Assembly: GCF_900111615.1 (NCBI RefSeq)
Contig: NZ_FOHU01000001.1
Location: 124,001-188,000 of the forward strand
Direction of reading: 5' to 3'
DNA length: 64,000 bases
DNA from: Natronincola peptidivorans
GTDB lineage: Bacteria; Bacillota; Clostridia; Peptostreptococcales; Natronincolaceae
The translations under genes were made by a program, and so were the position numbers. The notes below the pieces were generated by a model, which saw nothing but the letters and a program-made list of their open reading frames with translations, made no database searches and was not told the origin of the DNA. The number at the start of each line of letters is the position of its first letter. The stretch's first letter is position 1. This document shows positions 9,708-17,527 of the stretch, one piece after another.

Positions 9708-10457
9708 ATGAAGGCAGCAGCAATTACTGATGTTGGAAGGGTTAGAGAAATTAATGAAGATAACTATTGTATCTATGAAAATGGAGTAGCATTATATATG
9801 GTTGCTGACGGGATGGGGGGACATAAAAGTGGCGAAATAGCTAGTTCTATAGCTATTGACTCCATAAAGAATCATATTATACGTTACCTAACAGATGAGT
9901 TTGAAGAACCAGCAATAAAAGGAGTTATTTTTGAAGCTTTTAACAGAGCTAATCAAGAAATATATGATAAATCTGCTAATAATTTTGACTGTGAAGGTAT
10001 GGGTACTACTGTAACTATGGCTTTAATTATCCAAGGGAAGTTATTTATAGGGCATGTTGGAGATAGCAGAGCTTATCTTTTAAGGAATAGTGAGTTAGAG
10101 CAAATTACACAAGACCATTCCTTAGTTGCAGAACTAGTTAGAAATGGAAGTATTACAGAAAGAGAAGCGCTAAAGCATCCTCAGAAAAATATTATTACAA
10201 GGTGCCTTGGAACAGACGAAAGTGTCAAGGCGGATATTTTTTCTCTAGACTTTGTAGAAGGAGATATGCTAATATTATGTACTGATGGATTAACAAATTT
10301 TGTTGATAAAGAGGAAATAAAGAGAGCTATATTAGAAAAGGAAGATTGTATGGAAGGTTGTAGTTATTTAGTTTCACTAGCAAATCAAAGAGGTGGGTAT
10401 GACAACATAACTGTAGTCATCATAAAGGATCAACCCACTATTGCAGAAAGTAGGTGA
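9708..10457 (+). CDS. prpC: PP2C-type Ser/Thr protein phosphatase, Stp/PrpC
   Basis: Metal-dependent phosphatase that reverses phosphorylation by the neighbouring kinase. At 249 residues it is a minimal PP2C domain. Motifs in order: ITDVGRVREINEDNY, VADGMGGHKSGE (metal-binding Asp), GMGTTV, GHVGDSRAYLL, CTDGLTNFV and YDNITVVII. The frame extends back to 9672, but a strong AGGAGGGG at 9693-9700 sets the start at ATG 9708, which matches the family's MK.....TD.G..R..NED beginning. Its stop overlaps the prkC start region, as expected for a co-made phosphatase-kinase pair. Confidence 0.95.
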   Translation: MKAAAITDVGRVREINEDNYCIYENGVALYMVADGMGGHKSGEIASSIAIDSIKNHIIRYLTDEFEEPAIKGVIFEAFNRANQEIYDKSANNFDCEGMGTTVTMALIIQGKLFIGHVGDSRAYLLRNSELEQITQDHSLVAELVRNGSITEREALKHPQKNIITRCLGTDESVKADIFSLDFVEGDMLILCTDGLTNFVDKEEIKRAILEKEDCMEGCSYLVSLANQRGGYDNITVVIIKDQPTIAESR

Positions 10458-10462
10458 AAAAT

Positions 10463-12415
10463 GTGATAGGCAAAACATTAGGAAATAGATATGAGATAGT
10501 AGAAAAAATAGGTGGAGGAGGTATGGCTCTAGTTTATAAAGCCAAATGTACTCTACTGAATAGATATGTGGCGGTTAAAATACTAAGAGCAGAATTCACG
10601 AATGATAAAGATATCATTGATAAATTCAAAAAAGAATCTCAGGCAGCAGCTAGTTTATCACATCCAAACATAGTTAATTTATATGATGTTGGAGAAGAAA
10701 ACGAAATCTATTATATTGTAATGGAATATGTAAAAGGGAAAACCTTAAAAGAGGTAATAAAAGAGAAAGACATATTGTCTTTAGAAGAAATCATTCATTA
10801 TACAAAACAAATAGCATTAGCATTGCAGCATGCCCATTATAACCATGTAATTCATAGAGATATTAAACCCCATAATATATTAATAACAGAAGATAGTCGT
10901 GCAAAGGTAACTGATTTTGGTATTGCCTTAGCTGCTACATCTTCAACGATAACCAATATGGGCAGCGTTATAGGATCAGTTCATTATTTCTCTCCAGAGC
11001 AGGCTAGAGGCGGATATACGGATGAAAAATCAGATTTATATTCTTTAGGTATTGTGATGTATGAAATGGCTACAGGTAAAGTCCCTTTCGAGGGAGATAG
11101 TCCAATAGCTATTGCTTTGAAGCATATTCAACAAGAACCAGTGGTGCCTTCAGAGCTAAACCCTCAAATATCTAAAGGTCTTGAAGAAATAATTCTAACC
11201 TTAATACAAAAAGATCAGCTATCAAGATATCAAAATGCACAAGATCTTATAGAAGATGTGGATAAATTAAAAAATGATCCCAGTAATAATACTTTAATGA
11301 ATAATATAAATCATGAAGATTCACCTACGCAAATCATACCTCGTATAAAAGAAGAAGATATTAAGGAAATGAGGAAAAATCCTAAGAAGATTAAGAAGAG
11401 AAATAATAAGGTAATCGTTATTTCTGCTGTTATGGCAGCTTTAATAGCAGCAGGGTTATTTACCTTCGGGCTTTTTTATCTAAGTAATTTCTTTAGAACA
11501 GGTGAGGTTGAGGTTCCTAATCTACTTGGTATGACCATTGAAGATGCAAGAGTCAAAGCTATAGAGATGGATTTAAGACTAACAGAAGAACAAACCGCCA
11601 GCAATGAGGTGCCAGCTAACGAAATTATGGATCAAAATCCATCTGCAGGTATGAAGGTGCGACCAGGTTACTCGATAATAGTTAAGATAAGCTCAGGGCC
11701 AAGACAAGTTGAGGTGCCAGATTTAGTTTATGAGGATGCTGCAAATGCGCCTTTTATACTAGAAAACCAAGGGTTAATAGCAGGAGTACCAAGCTATGAA
11801 TTCAGTGAATTTCCTAATGGAGTAATCATCCGACAAGACCCCAGAGCAGGCACATCAACTACTCAAGGATCTACAGTGGATTATGTTATTAGCCAAGGAC
11901 CTGAGGTAGTTACTTTCCCAATGCCAAATCTAGTAGGTTTCTCTATTGAAAATGCTAAAAACATTATACAAGACCACGGATTGCAGGAAGGTAGAGTTAG
12001 TGAAGTAGACAATGATGAACATGCTAAAGGCATTGTAATAGAACAAAATTTTGAAGCCGGAACACCAGTAAGAGAAAATGCAATTATTGATCTAGTTGTT
12101 AGTAGAGGACCGCAGGAGGTATTAGAAGAAGAGACGGAGATTGATGTAGAGATTGATGATGAGGAAGCAGAAGAAACCTCCGCTAATAATCTTACCACTA
12201 AGACAGTAGAAATAAGATTAAGAGGACATGAAGGTATTGTAAATATTGAAATTAAAAGCATCCCAGATGGAGGAACTATTATTAATACCCAACATAATAT
12301 TGATCAAAGAGGAGAAATAGTAGAGATATCTCTTACGGGTACAGGGGTAAAAGAATATGAGTTATTCATCAATAATGAAAAAGTTGATACTATAAGGATT
12401 GATTTTAGGAGGTAA
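10463..12415 (+). CDS. prkC: PASTA-domain Ser/Thr protein kinase PrkC/Stk
   Basis: Membrane kinase that senses peptidoglycan fragments through outside PASTA repeats and controls wall growth or spore germination in relatives. The 650 residues run: kinase (about 5-265) with IGGGGMALVYKA, VAVKIL, HRDIKPHNIL, DFGIA and SPEQARG; a basic linker; one transmembrane helix (about 316-340); three PASTA repeats (about 349-413, 415-482, 485-553) each ending in a SxGP motif; an acidic linker; and a final domain of about 70 residues that is not PASTA. GTG 10463 is chosen because AGGTG at 10452-10456 gives 6-nt spacing; GTG 10454 is inside that site. Confidence 0.94.
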   Translation: MIGKTLGNRYEIVEKIGGGGMALVYKAKCTLLNRYVAVKILRAEFTNDKDIIDKFKKESQAAASLSHPNIVNLYDVGEENEIYYIVMEYVKGKTLKEVIKEKDILSLEEIIHYTKQIALALQHAHYNHVIHRDIKPHNILITEDSRAKVTDFGIALAATSSTITNMGSVIGSVHYFSPEQARGGYTDEKSDLYSLGIVMYEMATGKVPFEGDSPIAIALKHIQQEPVVPSELNPQISKGLEEIILTLIQKDQLSRYQNAQDLIEDVDKLKNDPSNNTLMNNINHEDSPTQIIPRIKEEDIKEMRKNPKKIKKRNNKVIVISAVMAALIAAGLFTFGLFYLSNFFRTGEVEVPNLLGMTIEDARVKAIEMDLRLTEEQTASNEVPANEIMDQNPSAGMKVRPGYSIIVKISSGPRQVEVPDLVYEDAANAPFILENQGLIAGVPSYEFSEFPNGVIIRQDPRAGTSTTQGSTVDYVISQGPEVVTFPMPNLVGFSIENAKNIIQDHGLQEGRVSEVDNDEHAKGIVIEQNFEAGTPVRENAIIDLVVSRGPQEVLEEETEIDVEIDDEEAEETSANNLTTKTVEIRLRGHEGIVNIEIKSIPDGGTIINTQHNIDQRGEIVEISLTGTGVKEYELFINNEKVDTIRIDFRR

Positions 12416-12418
12416 GGC

Positions 12419-13297
12419 ATGCTAAAAGGCCGGCTGATTAAAGGAATAGGTGGATTTTATTATGTAGATATAGCTGGAAGAATATATGAATGTAAGGCTA
12501 GAGGTATTTTTAGACAAATGAAAATAACGCCGTTGGTAGGAGATGATGTAAAAATCTCTATCATAGATGAAACGAACAAGAAAGGTGTTATAGAAGAAAT
12601 CCTGGAAAGGAGAACAGAGCTTATACGTCCAACAGTTGCAAATGTAGACCAAGCCATTATTGTATTTGCTGTTACTCAACCAGAGCCTAATCTAGTGTTA
12701 CTAGATAGATTTTTAGTACTAGCTGAAAATGAAGAGTTAGATATAGTCATCTGTTTTAATAAAATTGATTTACTACAAAATAATGAATATACATCCTTTG
12801 TAGATATCTATACCTCTGCGGGATATGATGTAGTATTAACCACTGCCAAGGAGGAAGATAGTATTAAACAGCTTAAAGAAATGCTACTGGATAAAATCAG
12901 TGTATTTGCGGGCCCTTCTGGTGTAGGTAAATCTACACTGCTTAATAAAATTCATCCAGAGCTTAAGCTGCAAACTGGTGAATTAAGTGAAAAAACCTCT
13001 AGAGGTAAACATACCACAAGACATGTTGAATTGATATCCATTGAAAATCATGGTTGGGTTGTAGATACGCCAGGCTTTAGTTCTTTGAATTTAGACTTTA
13101 TAGAAGAAGAAGATTTACAATTGCTTTTTCCAGAATTCTCTGCGCATATTGAAGAATGCAGGTTTACTTCTTGTTTACATATGGATGAACCCAGTTGTGG
13201 AGTGAAAAAGGCGATTAAATCAGGCATTATTAATGAAAAACGTTATAATAGTTATTTGCAACTGATAGAGGAGATCAGGAATAATAGGAGGTATTAA
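12419..13297 (+). CDS. rsgA: Small ribosomal subunit biogenesis GTPase RsgA
   Basis: Circularly permuted GTPase that works in late 30S subunit maturation. The order is OB fold (about 1-65), then G4 FNKID, then G1 GPSGVGKS (about 165-172), [10 protein letters not shown] switch region and G3 DTPGFSSL, then a zinc domain with C-x5-C-x-H-x5-C ([14 protein letters not shown]). At 292 residues it is of normal length. AGGAGG overlaps the prkC stop, 6 nt before the ATG, so translation is probably coupled. It sits in the conserved prkC-rsgA-rpe order. Confidence 0.96.
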   Translation: MLKGRLIKGIGGFYYVDIAGRIYECKARGIFRQMKITPLVGDDVKISIIDETNKKGVIEEILERRTELIRPTVANVDQAIIVFAVTQPEPNLVLLDRFLVLAENEELDIVICFNKIDLLQNNEYTSFVDIYTSAGYDVVLTTAKEEDSIKQLKEMLLDKISVFAGPSGVGKSTLLNKIHPELKLQTGELSEKTSRGKHTTRHVELISIENHGWVVDTPGFSSLNLDFIEEEDLQLLFPEFSAHIEECRFTSCLHMDEPSCGVKKAIKSGIINEKRYNSYLQLIEEIRNNRRY

Positions 13298-13301
13298 CTA
13301 T

Positions 13302-13955
13302 ATGATTAAATTAGCGCCATCAATATTGTCTGCTGATTTTTCAAACTTATTTCAGGATGTTCAAAAAGTAGAAGAAGCGGGATGTGATTTATTGCATATC
13401 GATGTGATGGATGGTCATTTTGTTCCCAATATTACTTTAGGACCACCAGTGATCAGTAGCCTAAAAGGAAAAACTAAACTACCCTTTGATGTTCATTTAA
13501 TGATAGAAAACCCTGAGAGATATATTGAAGACTTTGTTAATGCAGGAGCAGATATCATATGCGTCCACGCTGAAGCGTGTATTCATTTGCATAGAACAAT
13601 TCAACAGATCAAAAATTACAACATAAAGGCAGCAGTAGCACTTAACCCTGCCACTTCCCTTACAGCTATAGAATATGTATTAGGAGATTTAGATATGGTA
13701 CTGATTATGACTGTAAATCCTGGATTTGGCGGACAAAGCTTTATCAGCAGCACCATCGACAAGATTAAAGTATTAAGAAGAATGATTGATGAACAAATGC
13801 TGGATATTGATATCCAAGTAGATGGAGGAATTAAGCCAGATAATGTTCATTTGGTAACAGAAGCAGGAGCCAATGTAATCGTGGCGGGATCCGCAATATT
13901 TAATAGTATAGATTTAAAAGCGACAGTAGAAGAATTCAGAAAAAATGCGAGATAG
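13302..13955 (+). CDS. rpe: Ribulose-phosphate 3-epimerase
   Basis: Interconverts ribulose 5-phosphate and xylulose 5-phosphate in the pentose phosphate pathway. It is a 217-residue TIM barrel with APSILSADF, the metal/catalytic block [26 protein letters not shown], the catalytic [12 protein letters not shown] and the phosphate-binding DGGI and AGSAIF loops. AGGAGG lies 9 nt before the ATG, at the end of rsgA. Confidence 0.97.
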   Translation: MIKLAPSILSADFSNLFQDVQKVEEAGCDLLHIDVMDGHFVPNITLGPPVISSLKGKTKLPFDVHLMIENPERYIEDFVNAGADIICVHAEACIHLHRTIQQIKNYNIKAAVALNPATSLTAIEYVLGDLDMVLIMTVNPGFGGQSFISSTIDKIKVLRRMIDEQMLDIDIQVDGGIKPDNVHLVTEAGANVIVAGSAIFNSIDLKATVEEFRKNAR

Positions 13956-13967
13956 AAAGGAAATCCC

Positions 13968-14600
13968 ATGGAAGTTGTAATTATTACAAACGGTCAAATC
14001 GACAATTTAAGCTTGTATAAGCCTCTAATGCAAAACAAATATATTATATGTGCTGATGGAGCAGCAAGATATTTAGCAGCATTAAATATTAAACCCAATT
14101 TATTAGTAGGAGATTTAGATTCCATCAGCAAAGAAGATTTATTATGGATGAAGACACAGCAAGTAGCCTGTGAGAAGTTTCCCTCAAGAAAAGATGAAAC
14201 TGATACAGAGTTGGCGGTGGAGTATGCTCTAAAGCTAAAGGCCCAAAGCATTACCATGATCGGGGCATTAGGATCCAGGCAGGATCATAGCTTGGCAAAT
14301 GTAATGCTTCTCTATAAAATTCTAAAACAAGGGGCTAATGGCAAGATAATCAATACAAATAATGAAATTACTATTACAGACAATAGATTGGATATAGAAG
14401 GTAAGGTTGGAGAAACAATTTCTCTTCTTCCGTTAACAGAAAAAGTCAGTGGGATCACTTTAACAGGTCTAGAATATCCTCTTGAGAACGCAGATATCAC
14501 TATGGGCAGTACCCTTGGGATTAGCAATGTTTTTGCCAAGGAAAAAGCCACGGTTTCTTTAAAAGAAGGAGTATTACTTATAATAAAATCAAAGGATTGA
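13968..14600 (+). CDS. thiN: Thiamine pyrophosphokinase
   Basis: Transfers pyrophosphate from ATP to thiamine to give thiamine diphosphate. The 210 residues show CADGAARYL, LVGDLDSI, DETDTELAVEYAL (metal/substrate site) and GALGSRQDHSLANVML, all typical of the ThiN/TPK family, plus the C-terminal beta domain. It follows rpe by 12 nt and is closed by a strong terminator at 14607. Confidence 0.95.
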   Translation: MEVVIITNGQIDNLSLYKPLMQNKYIICADGAARYLAALNIKPNLLVGDLDSISKEDLLWMKTQQVACEKFPSRKDETDTELAVEYALKLKAQSITMIGALGSRQDHSLANVMLLYKILKQGANGKIINTNNEITITDNRLDIEGKVGETISLLPLTEKVSGITLTGLEYPLENADITMGSTLGISNVFAKEKATVSLKEGVLLIIKSKD

Positions 14601-14606
14601 AGATGC

Positions 14607-14657
14607 AAAATGCTACAGGATGAATTTTAAAAAACCTGTAGCATTTTAGTTTTTTTT
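14607..14657 (+). terminator. Intrinsic terminator after thiN
   Basis: Perfect 13-bp stem, 14607-14619 with 14635-14647, followed by AG and a run of nine Ts. It ends the long rsmB-thiN operon. Confidence 0.92.
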
Positions 14658-14698
14658 GAATAATATATTAATAATAATGAATCTAGGTAGGTGATGTT

Positions 14699-14860
14699 AT
14701 GTTTAGGAGGAGGAGGGGAATATCTTTAATAAAGTTCATAGGCTTAGTTATTTTTATTATTGGATTAGGTATATTTTTATATATTATGCCATTTAAGCTA
14801 TGGATTTTTATATTTGCATTTATTTGTATGGCAGTAGGAATACTCATTTATAACTATTAA
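14699..14860 (+). CDS. Small two-helix membrane protein at the spoVM locus (53 residues)
   Basis: A short ORF with an AGGTAGGTG ribosome site at 14685-14693 and a 5-nt spacer to ATG 14699. The product begins MFRRRRG, with four consecutive arginines, and then has two hydrophobic segments (about 8-30 and 34-51) separated by PFK; it ends IYNY. The charge pattern suggests both ends face the cytosol. In Bacillus this slot between thiN and rpmB holds spoVM (26 residues), but the sequence here does not resemble SpoVM. Function unknown. A thiN terminator lies just upstream, so it needs its own promoter; I could not pin one down. Confidence 0.65.
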   Translation: MFRRRRGISLIKFIGLVIFIIGLGIFLYIMPFKLWIFIFAFICMAVGILIYNY

Positions 14861-14864
14861 AGCA

Positions 14865-14904
14865 AAAAAAAGCCTACCCTTATTAAGTAAGGTGGCTTTT
14901 TTTA
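14865..14904. terminator. Bidirectional terminator between the small membrane gene and rpmB
   Basis: Imperfect stem (AGCC..CCTTA with TAAGG.GGCT) flanked by seven or more As on the left and Ts on the right, lying between two converging genes. Both strands therefore have a hairpin followed by a U-tract. Confidence 0.8.
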
Positions 14905-14905
14905 T

Positions 14906-15097
14906 TTATAATGCTCTTTCAACTTTGCCAGAACGTAAGCATCTTGTACAGACGTTAATTCTCTTAGGTGTACCAGCTACAATTGCTCTTACTCTTCTTA
15001 AGTTAGGTAACCAAGTTCTTTTATTATGACGGTTAGAGTGACTTACTTGGTTTCCATGTACTTTACCTTTTTCACATATATCGCATACTCTTGCCAT
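14906..15097 (-). CDS. rpmB: 50S ribosomal protein L28
   Basis: Structural protein of the large ribosomal subunit. The 63 residues start MARVCDICEKGKVHGNQVSH and end with CTRCLRSGKVERAL, giving two Cys pairs (CDIC and CTRC), that is, the zinc-binding form of L28. The start is ATG 15097 with AAGGAGGTG just upstream; the open frame to 15127 is an extension without support. It is on the opposite strand to its neighbours, exactly as in Bacillus subtilis between spoVM and asp23. Confidence 0.97.
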   Translation of the reverse strand: MARVCDICEKGKVHGNQVSHSNRHNKRTWLPNLRRVRAIVAGTPKRINVCTRCLRSGKVERAL

Positions 15098-15144
15098 TAT
15101 GAACACCTCCTTCAAGCGCATGTTCAAACCTTAAAAACATTATA

Positions 15145-15173
15145 ATATTATCATATTAATACTTATTTTGCAA
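15145..15173 (-). promoter_or_regulatory. Candidate rpmB promoter
   Basis: On the - strand, TTGCAA (15173-15168) is followed by either TAATAT (15150-15145, 17-nt spacer) or GATAAT (15152-15147, 15-nt spacer), about 50 nt before the rpmB start. The -10 choice is ambiguous. Confidence 0.4.
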
Positions 15174-15253
15174 TAAAAACATGAAAATAATTCTAGTAAT
15201 CATAGAAAAAATTCAGTAGCTGGCATTATGGAAATAGCAATAATGGTTTTATA

Positions 15254-15282
15254 TTGAACTATTTTAAAGATTCATATACAAT
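15254..15282 (+). promoter_or_regulatory. Sigma-A promoter upstream of asp23-fakA-recG
   Basis: TTGAAC (15254-15259), 17-nt spacer, TACAAT (15277-15282). It would give a leader of about 200 nt before asp23. TATAAT at 15458-15463 is a second possible -10, but its nearest -35 (TTGACT, 15429-15434) is 23 nt away. Confidence 0.6.
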
Positions 15283-15396
15283 AGTTATATATATTTTAAA
15301 TATATATTGTGGTAACTACATATATTATTATATATTATTGAGACAAAAGATTAAGTGACTGACACAAAATTATTATTCTTTTTTCAGCTAGCTTGA

Positions 15397-15458
15397 AACC
15401 AATAACAGAAATTATGATCTATTCACATTTGACTATAGTTCATAATCTCCTATTGGTT
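15397..15458 (+). other. Long interrupted dyad in the asp23 leader
   Basis: Nested arms: AACCAATA (15397-15404) with TATTGGTT (15451-15458), ATTATG (15411-15416) with CATAAT (15441-15446), and CTAT (15419-15422) with ATAG (15435-15438). It ends 34 nt before the asp23 ATG. It has no T-run and looks like an RNA leader structure or an operator, not a terminator. The gene-free stretch 15128-15492 holds nothing else that I can name. Confidence 0.45.
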
Positions 15459-15492
15459 ATAATAAATGTAATAGGACAAAGGAGGGTAATCT

Positions 15493-15849
15493 ATGCCAGG
15501 AAAATTAACCAATGATATTGGAACAATAGCAATTGATGATCACGTATTAGCATCAATTGCCGGAGCATCAGCTATGGAATGCTATGGCTTAGTAGGCATG
15601 GCAGCAAAGTCTGCGGCAGGTGGGTTGGTAGAGCTCTTAAAAAGAGAGCATTCAAGTAAAGGTGTAAAGGTTCATACTGAAAATGATGAAATTACGATTG
15701 ACTTGTTTGTAATTGTGGAGTTTGGCACCAGAATTTCAGTTGTTGCAAATAATATTATTGAAAAGGTAAAATACAATATTGAGCACTTGACAGGTATGAA
15801 TGTTAAAAAGGTAAACATTAATGTGCAGGGCGTAAGAGTTCAAAAGTAA
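15493..15849 (+). CDS. Asp23/Gls24 family envelope stress protein (YloU-like)
   Basis: A 118-residue member of the Asp23 (DUF322) family. Relatives sit at the inner face of the membrane or are linked to lipid metabolism; the exact role is unknown. It has the family's start GTIAIDDHVLASIAG, the conserved ECYGLVGMA block and the C-terminal VNINVQGVRV. GGAGGG precedes the ATG. It is followed 18 nt later by the fatty acid kinase-like gene, the same pair found in most Bacillota, so a joint role is likely but unproven here. Confidence 0.93.
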   Translation: MPGKLTNDIGTIAIDDHVLASIAGASAMECYGLVGMAAKSAAGGLVELLKREHSSKGVKVHTENDEITIDLFVIVEFGTRISVVANNIIEKVKYNIEHLTGMNVKKVNINVQGVRVQK

Positions 15850-15867
15850 CTTAAGGAGGTACATAAC

Positions 15868-17487
15868 TTGAAAGTTGAATATATAGATCAGCAATTATTG
15901 AGAGAAATGTTTTTAGCTGGTGCTCAATCACTAGAATCAAATAAGAAGGTTGTTAATGCATTGAATGTATTCCCTGTACCTGATGGAGACACTGGTACTA
16001 ATATGTCATTGACAATGCAATCGGCAGTAAAGGAAATAAAGAACAATAAGGCCAATAGCTTAGAAGAAGTAGCTAGTTTAGCGGCAAATGGCTCCTTGAT
16101 GGGAGCAAGAGGTAACTCAGGTGTTATACTATCTCAGTTGCTAAGAGGTTTTGCAAAAGGAGTAAAAGGCAAAGAAAAGCTAAATACTAGAGATTTTGCT
16201 TATGCATTAAAGATGGCTGCTGATACTGCTTATAAAGCAGTAATGAAGCCAGTAGAAGGTACTATTTTAACAGTTGCTAGAGAAAGTGCAGAAGAAGCAA
16301 TGTTGATAGCAAAAAAAGAAAAAGAGATTGCGGGCTTCTTTGAAAAAGTTATCCTGCAGGCTGAAGAAACATTAAAAAGAACCCCAGATATGTTGAAGGT
16401 CCTTAAGGATGCAGGTGTAGTGGATTCTGGAGGAAAAGGCCTTGTATATATTTACTTAGGGGCATTAGGTGCAATTACAGGTGTTACTCCTACGACGGAA
16501 GACTTAGAAATCATGCAACAAACAGTTGAGCATCAAGAGTATATCGAAGGAGAACTGGAGTTTGGTTACTGCACTGAGTTTATTGTCAATGCTTCTAATA
16601 GTGATATTAAAAAATTGCAGGATACCATCAAGGACTTTGGAGATTCCATGATGGTAGTAGGTAATGAAAATGTAGTAAAGGTGCATATACACACCGATCA
16701 TCCTGGCAAGGTTCTAGAAGAAGGACTAAAACTAGGTTATTTAAGCGATATTAAGATAGATAATATGAGACTTCAACATAGAGGTGAAAACCCTGAGGAA
16801 CATAAAGAAGTAATAGAAAAAACTAAGAAAAAAGAATATGGGTTTATCGCTGTAACTATGGGAGAAGGTCTAACAAAGATATTTAAAGACTTTGATATAG
16901 ACTATGTAATAGAAGGTGGACAAACCATGAATCCTAGTACAGAGGATTTTGTTAAGGCGATTAATAGCATCGATGCAGACACGATTTTTATACTTCCTAA
17001 TAATAGTAATATTATTATGGCTGCTAATCAAGCAAAGAGTATCTCAGAAAAAAATATTTTGGTTATACCAACTAAATCTGTGCCCCAAGGGATAGCCTCT
17101 TTAATGGCTTTCAATTTAGAAAATACTCCAGAGGAAAACGAAACTCAGATGTTGGAGGCTATAAAAGCTGTCAAAACTGGCCAGGTAACTTATGCTGTTA
17201 GGGATACAAGCTTTAATGATATCCCTATTAAACAGGGAGATATATTGGGTATTGGTGATAGCAAAATTCAAGCAGTTGGTACAGATATCTTTGAAGTATC
17301 TATAGAACTGGTAAAAGAAATGGTAAAAGAAGATGATGAAATAGTAACTATTTTCTATGGTGAAGAGACTAGAGAAGAGGATGCAAATAGACTCTTAGAG
17401 CACCTTGAGGACCTTTTTCCTGAGTATGATATAGAATTATATTTTGGAGGGCAGCCATTATATTATTATATTTTTTCTGTAGAGTAA
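15868..17487 (+). CDS. fakA: Fatty acid kinase catalytic subunit-like protein (FakA/YloV, DAK2 domain)
   Basis: FakA with a FakB (DegV-type) partner phosphorylates fatty acids for phospholipid synthesis. The 539 residues have the DAK2 kinase domain with VPDGDTGTNM (about 36-45, Mg-ATP Asp residues) and ARGNSGVILSQLLRG, a middle domain, and a C-terminal DegV/DAK1-like domain with LPNNSNI. The start is TTG 15868 with AAGGAGGT 7 nt upstream. No fakB lies in the window. The product acyl-phosphate would enter the same pool as PlsX, encoded at 27444. Confidence 0.9.
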   Translation: MKVEYIDQQLLREMFLAGAQSLESNKKVVNALNVFPVPDGDTGTNMSLTMQSAVKEIKNNKANSLEEVASLAANGSLMGARGNSGVILSQLLRGFAKGVKGKEKLNTRDFAYALKMAADTAYKAVMKPVEGTILTVARESAEEAMLIAKKEKEIAGFFEKVILQAEETLKRTPDMLKVLKDAGVVDSGGKGLVYIYLGALGAITGVTPTTEDLEIMQQTVEHQEYIEGELEFGYCTEFIVNASNSDIKKLQDTIKDFGDSMMVVGNENVVKVHIHTDHPGKVLEEGLKLGYLSDIKIDNMRLQHRGENPEEHKEVIEKTKKKEYGFIAVTMGEGLTKIFKDFDIDYVIEGGQTMNPSTEDFVKAINSIDADTIFILPNNSNIIMAANQAKSISEKNILVIPTKSVPQGIASLMAFNLENTPEENETQMLEAIKAVKTGQVTYAVRDTSFNDIPIKQGDILGIGDSKIQAVGTDIFEVSIELVKEMVKEDDEIVTIFYGEETREEDANRLLEHLEDLFPEYDIELYFGGQPLYYYIFSVE

Positions 17488-17527
17488 ACAGCTTCTTATA
17501 GAAAGATTCACTTTAGGAGTGGAAAGT

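Noticed and set aside
11881-12261. 126-codon open frame on the - strand within prkC
   Set aside because: Serine-rich antisense shadow of the PASTA coding region, no ribosome site, and the + strand gene is certain.
15285-15310. AT-only palindrome after the asp23 promoter
   Set aside because: Made only of A and T in a very AT-rich spacer, so the symmetry has little information value.
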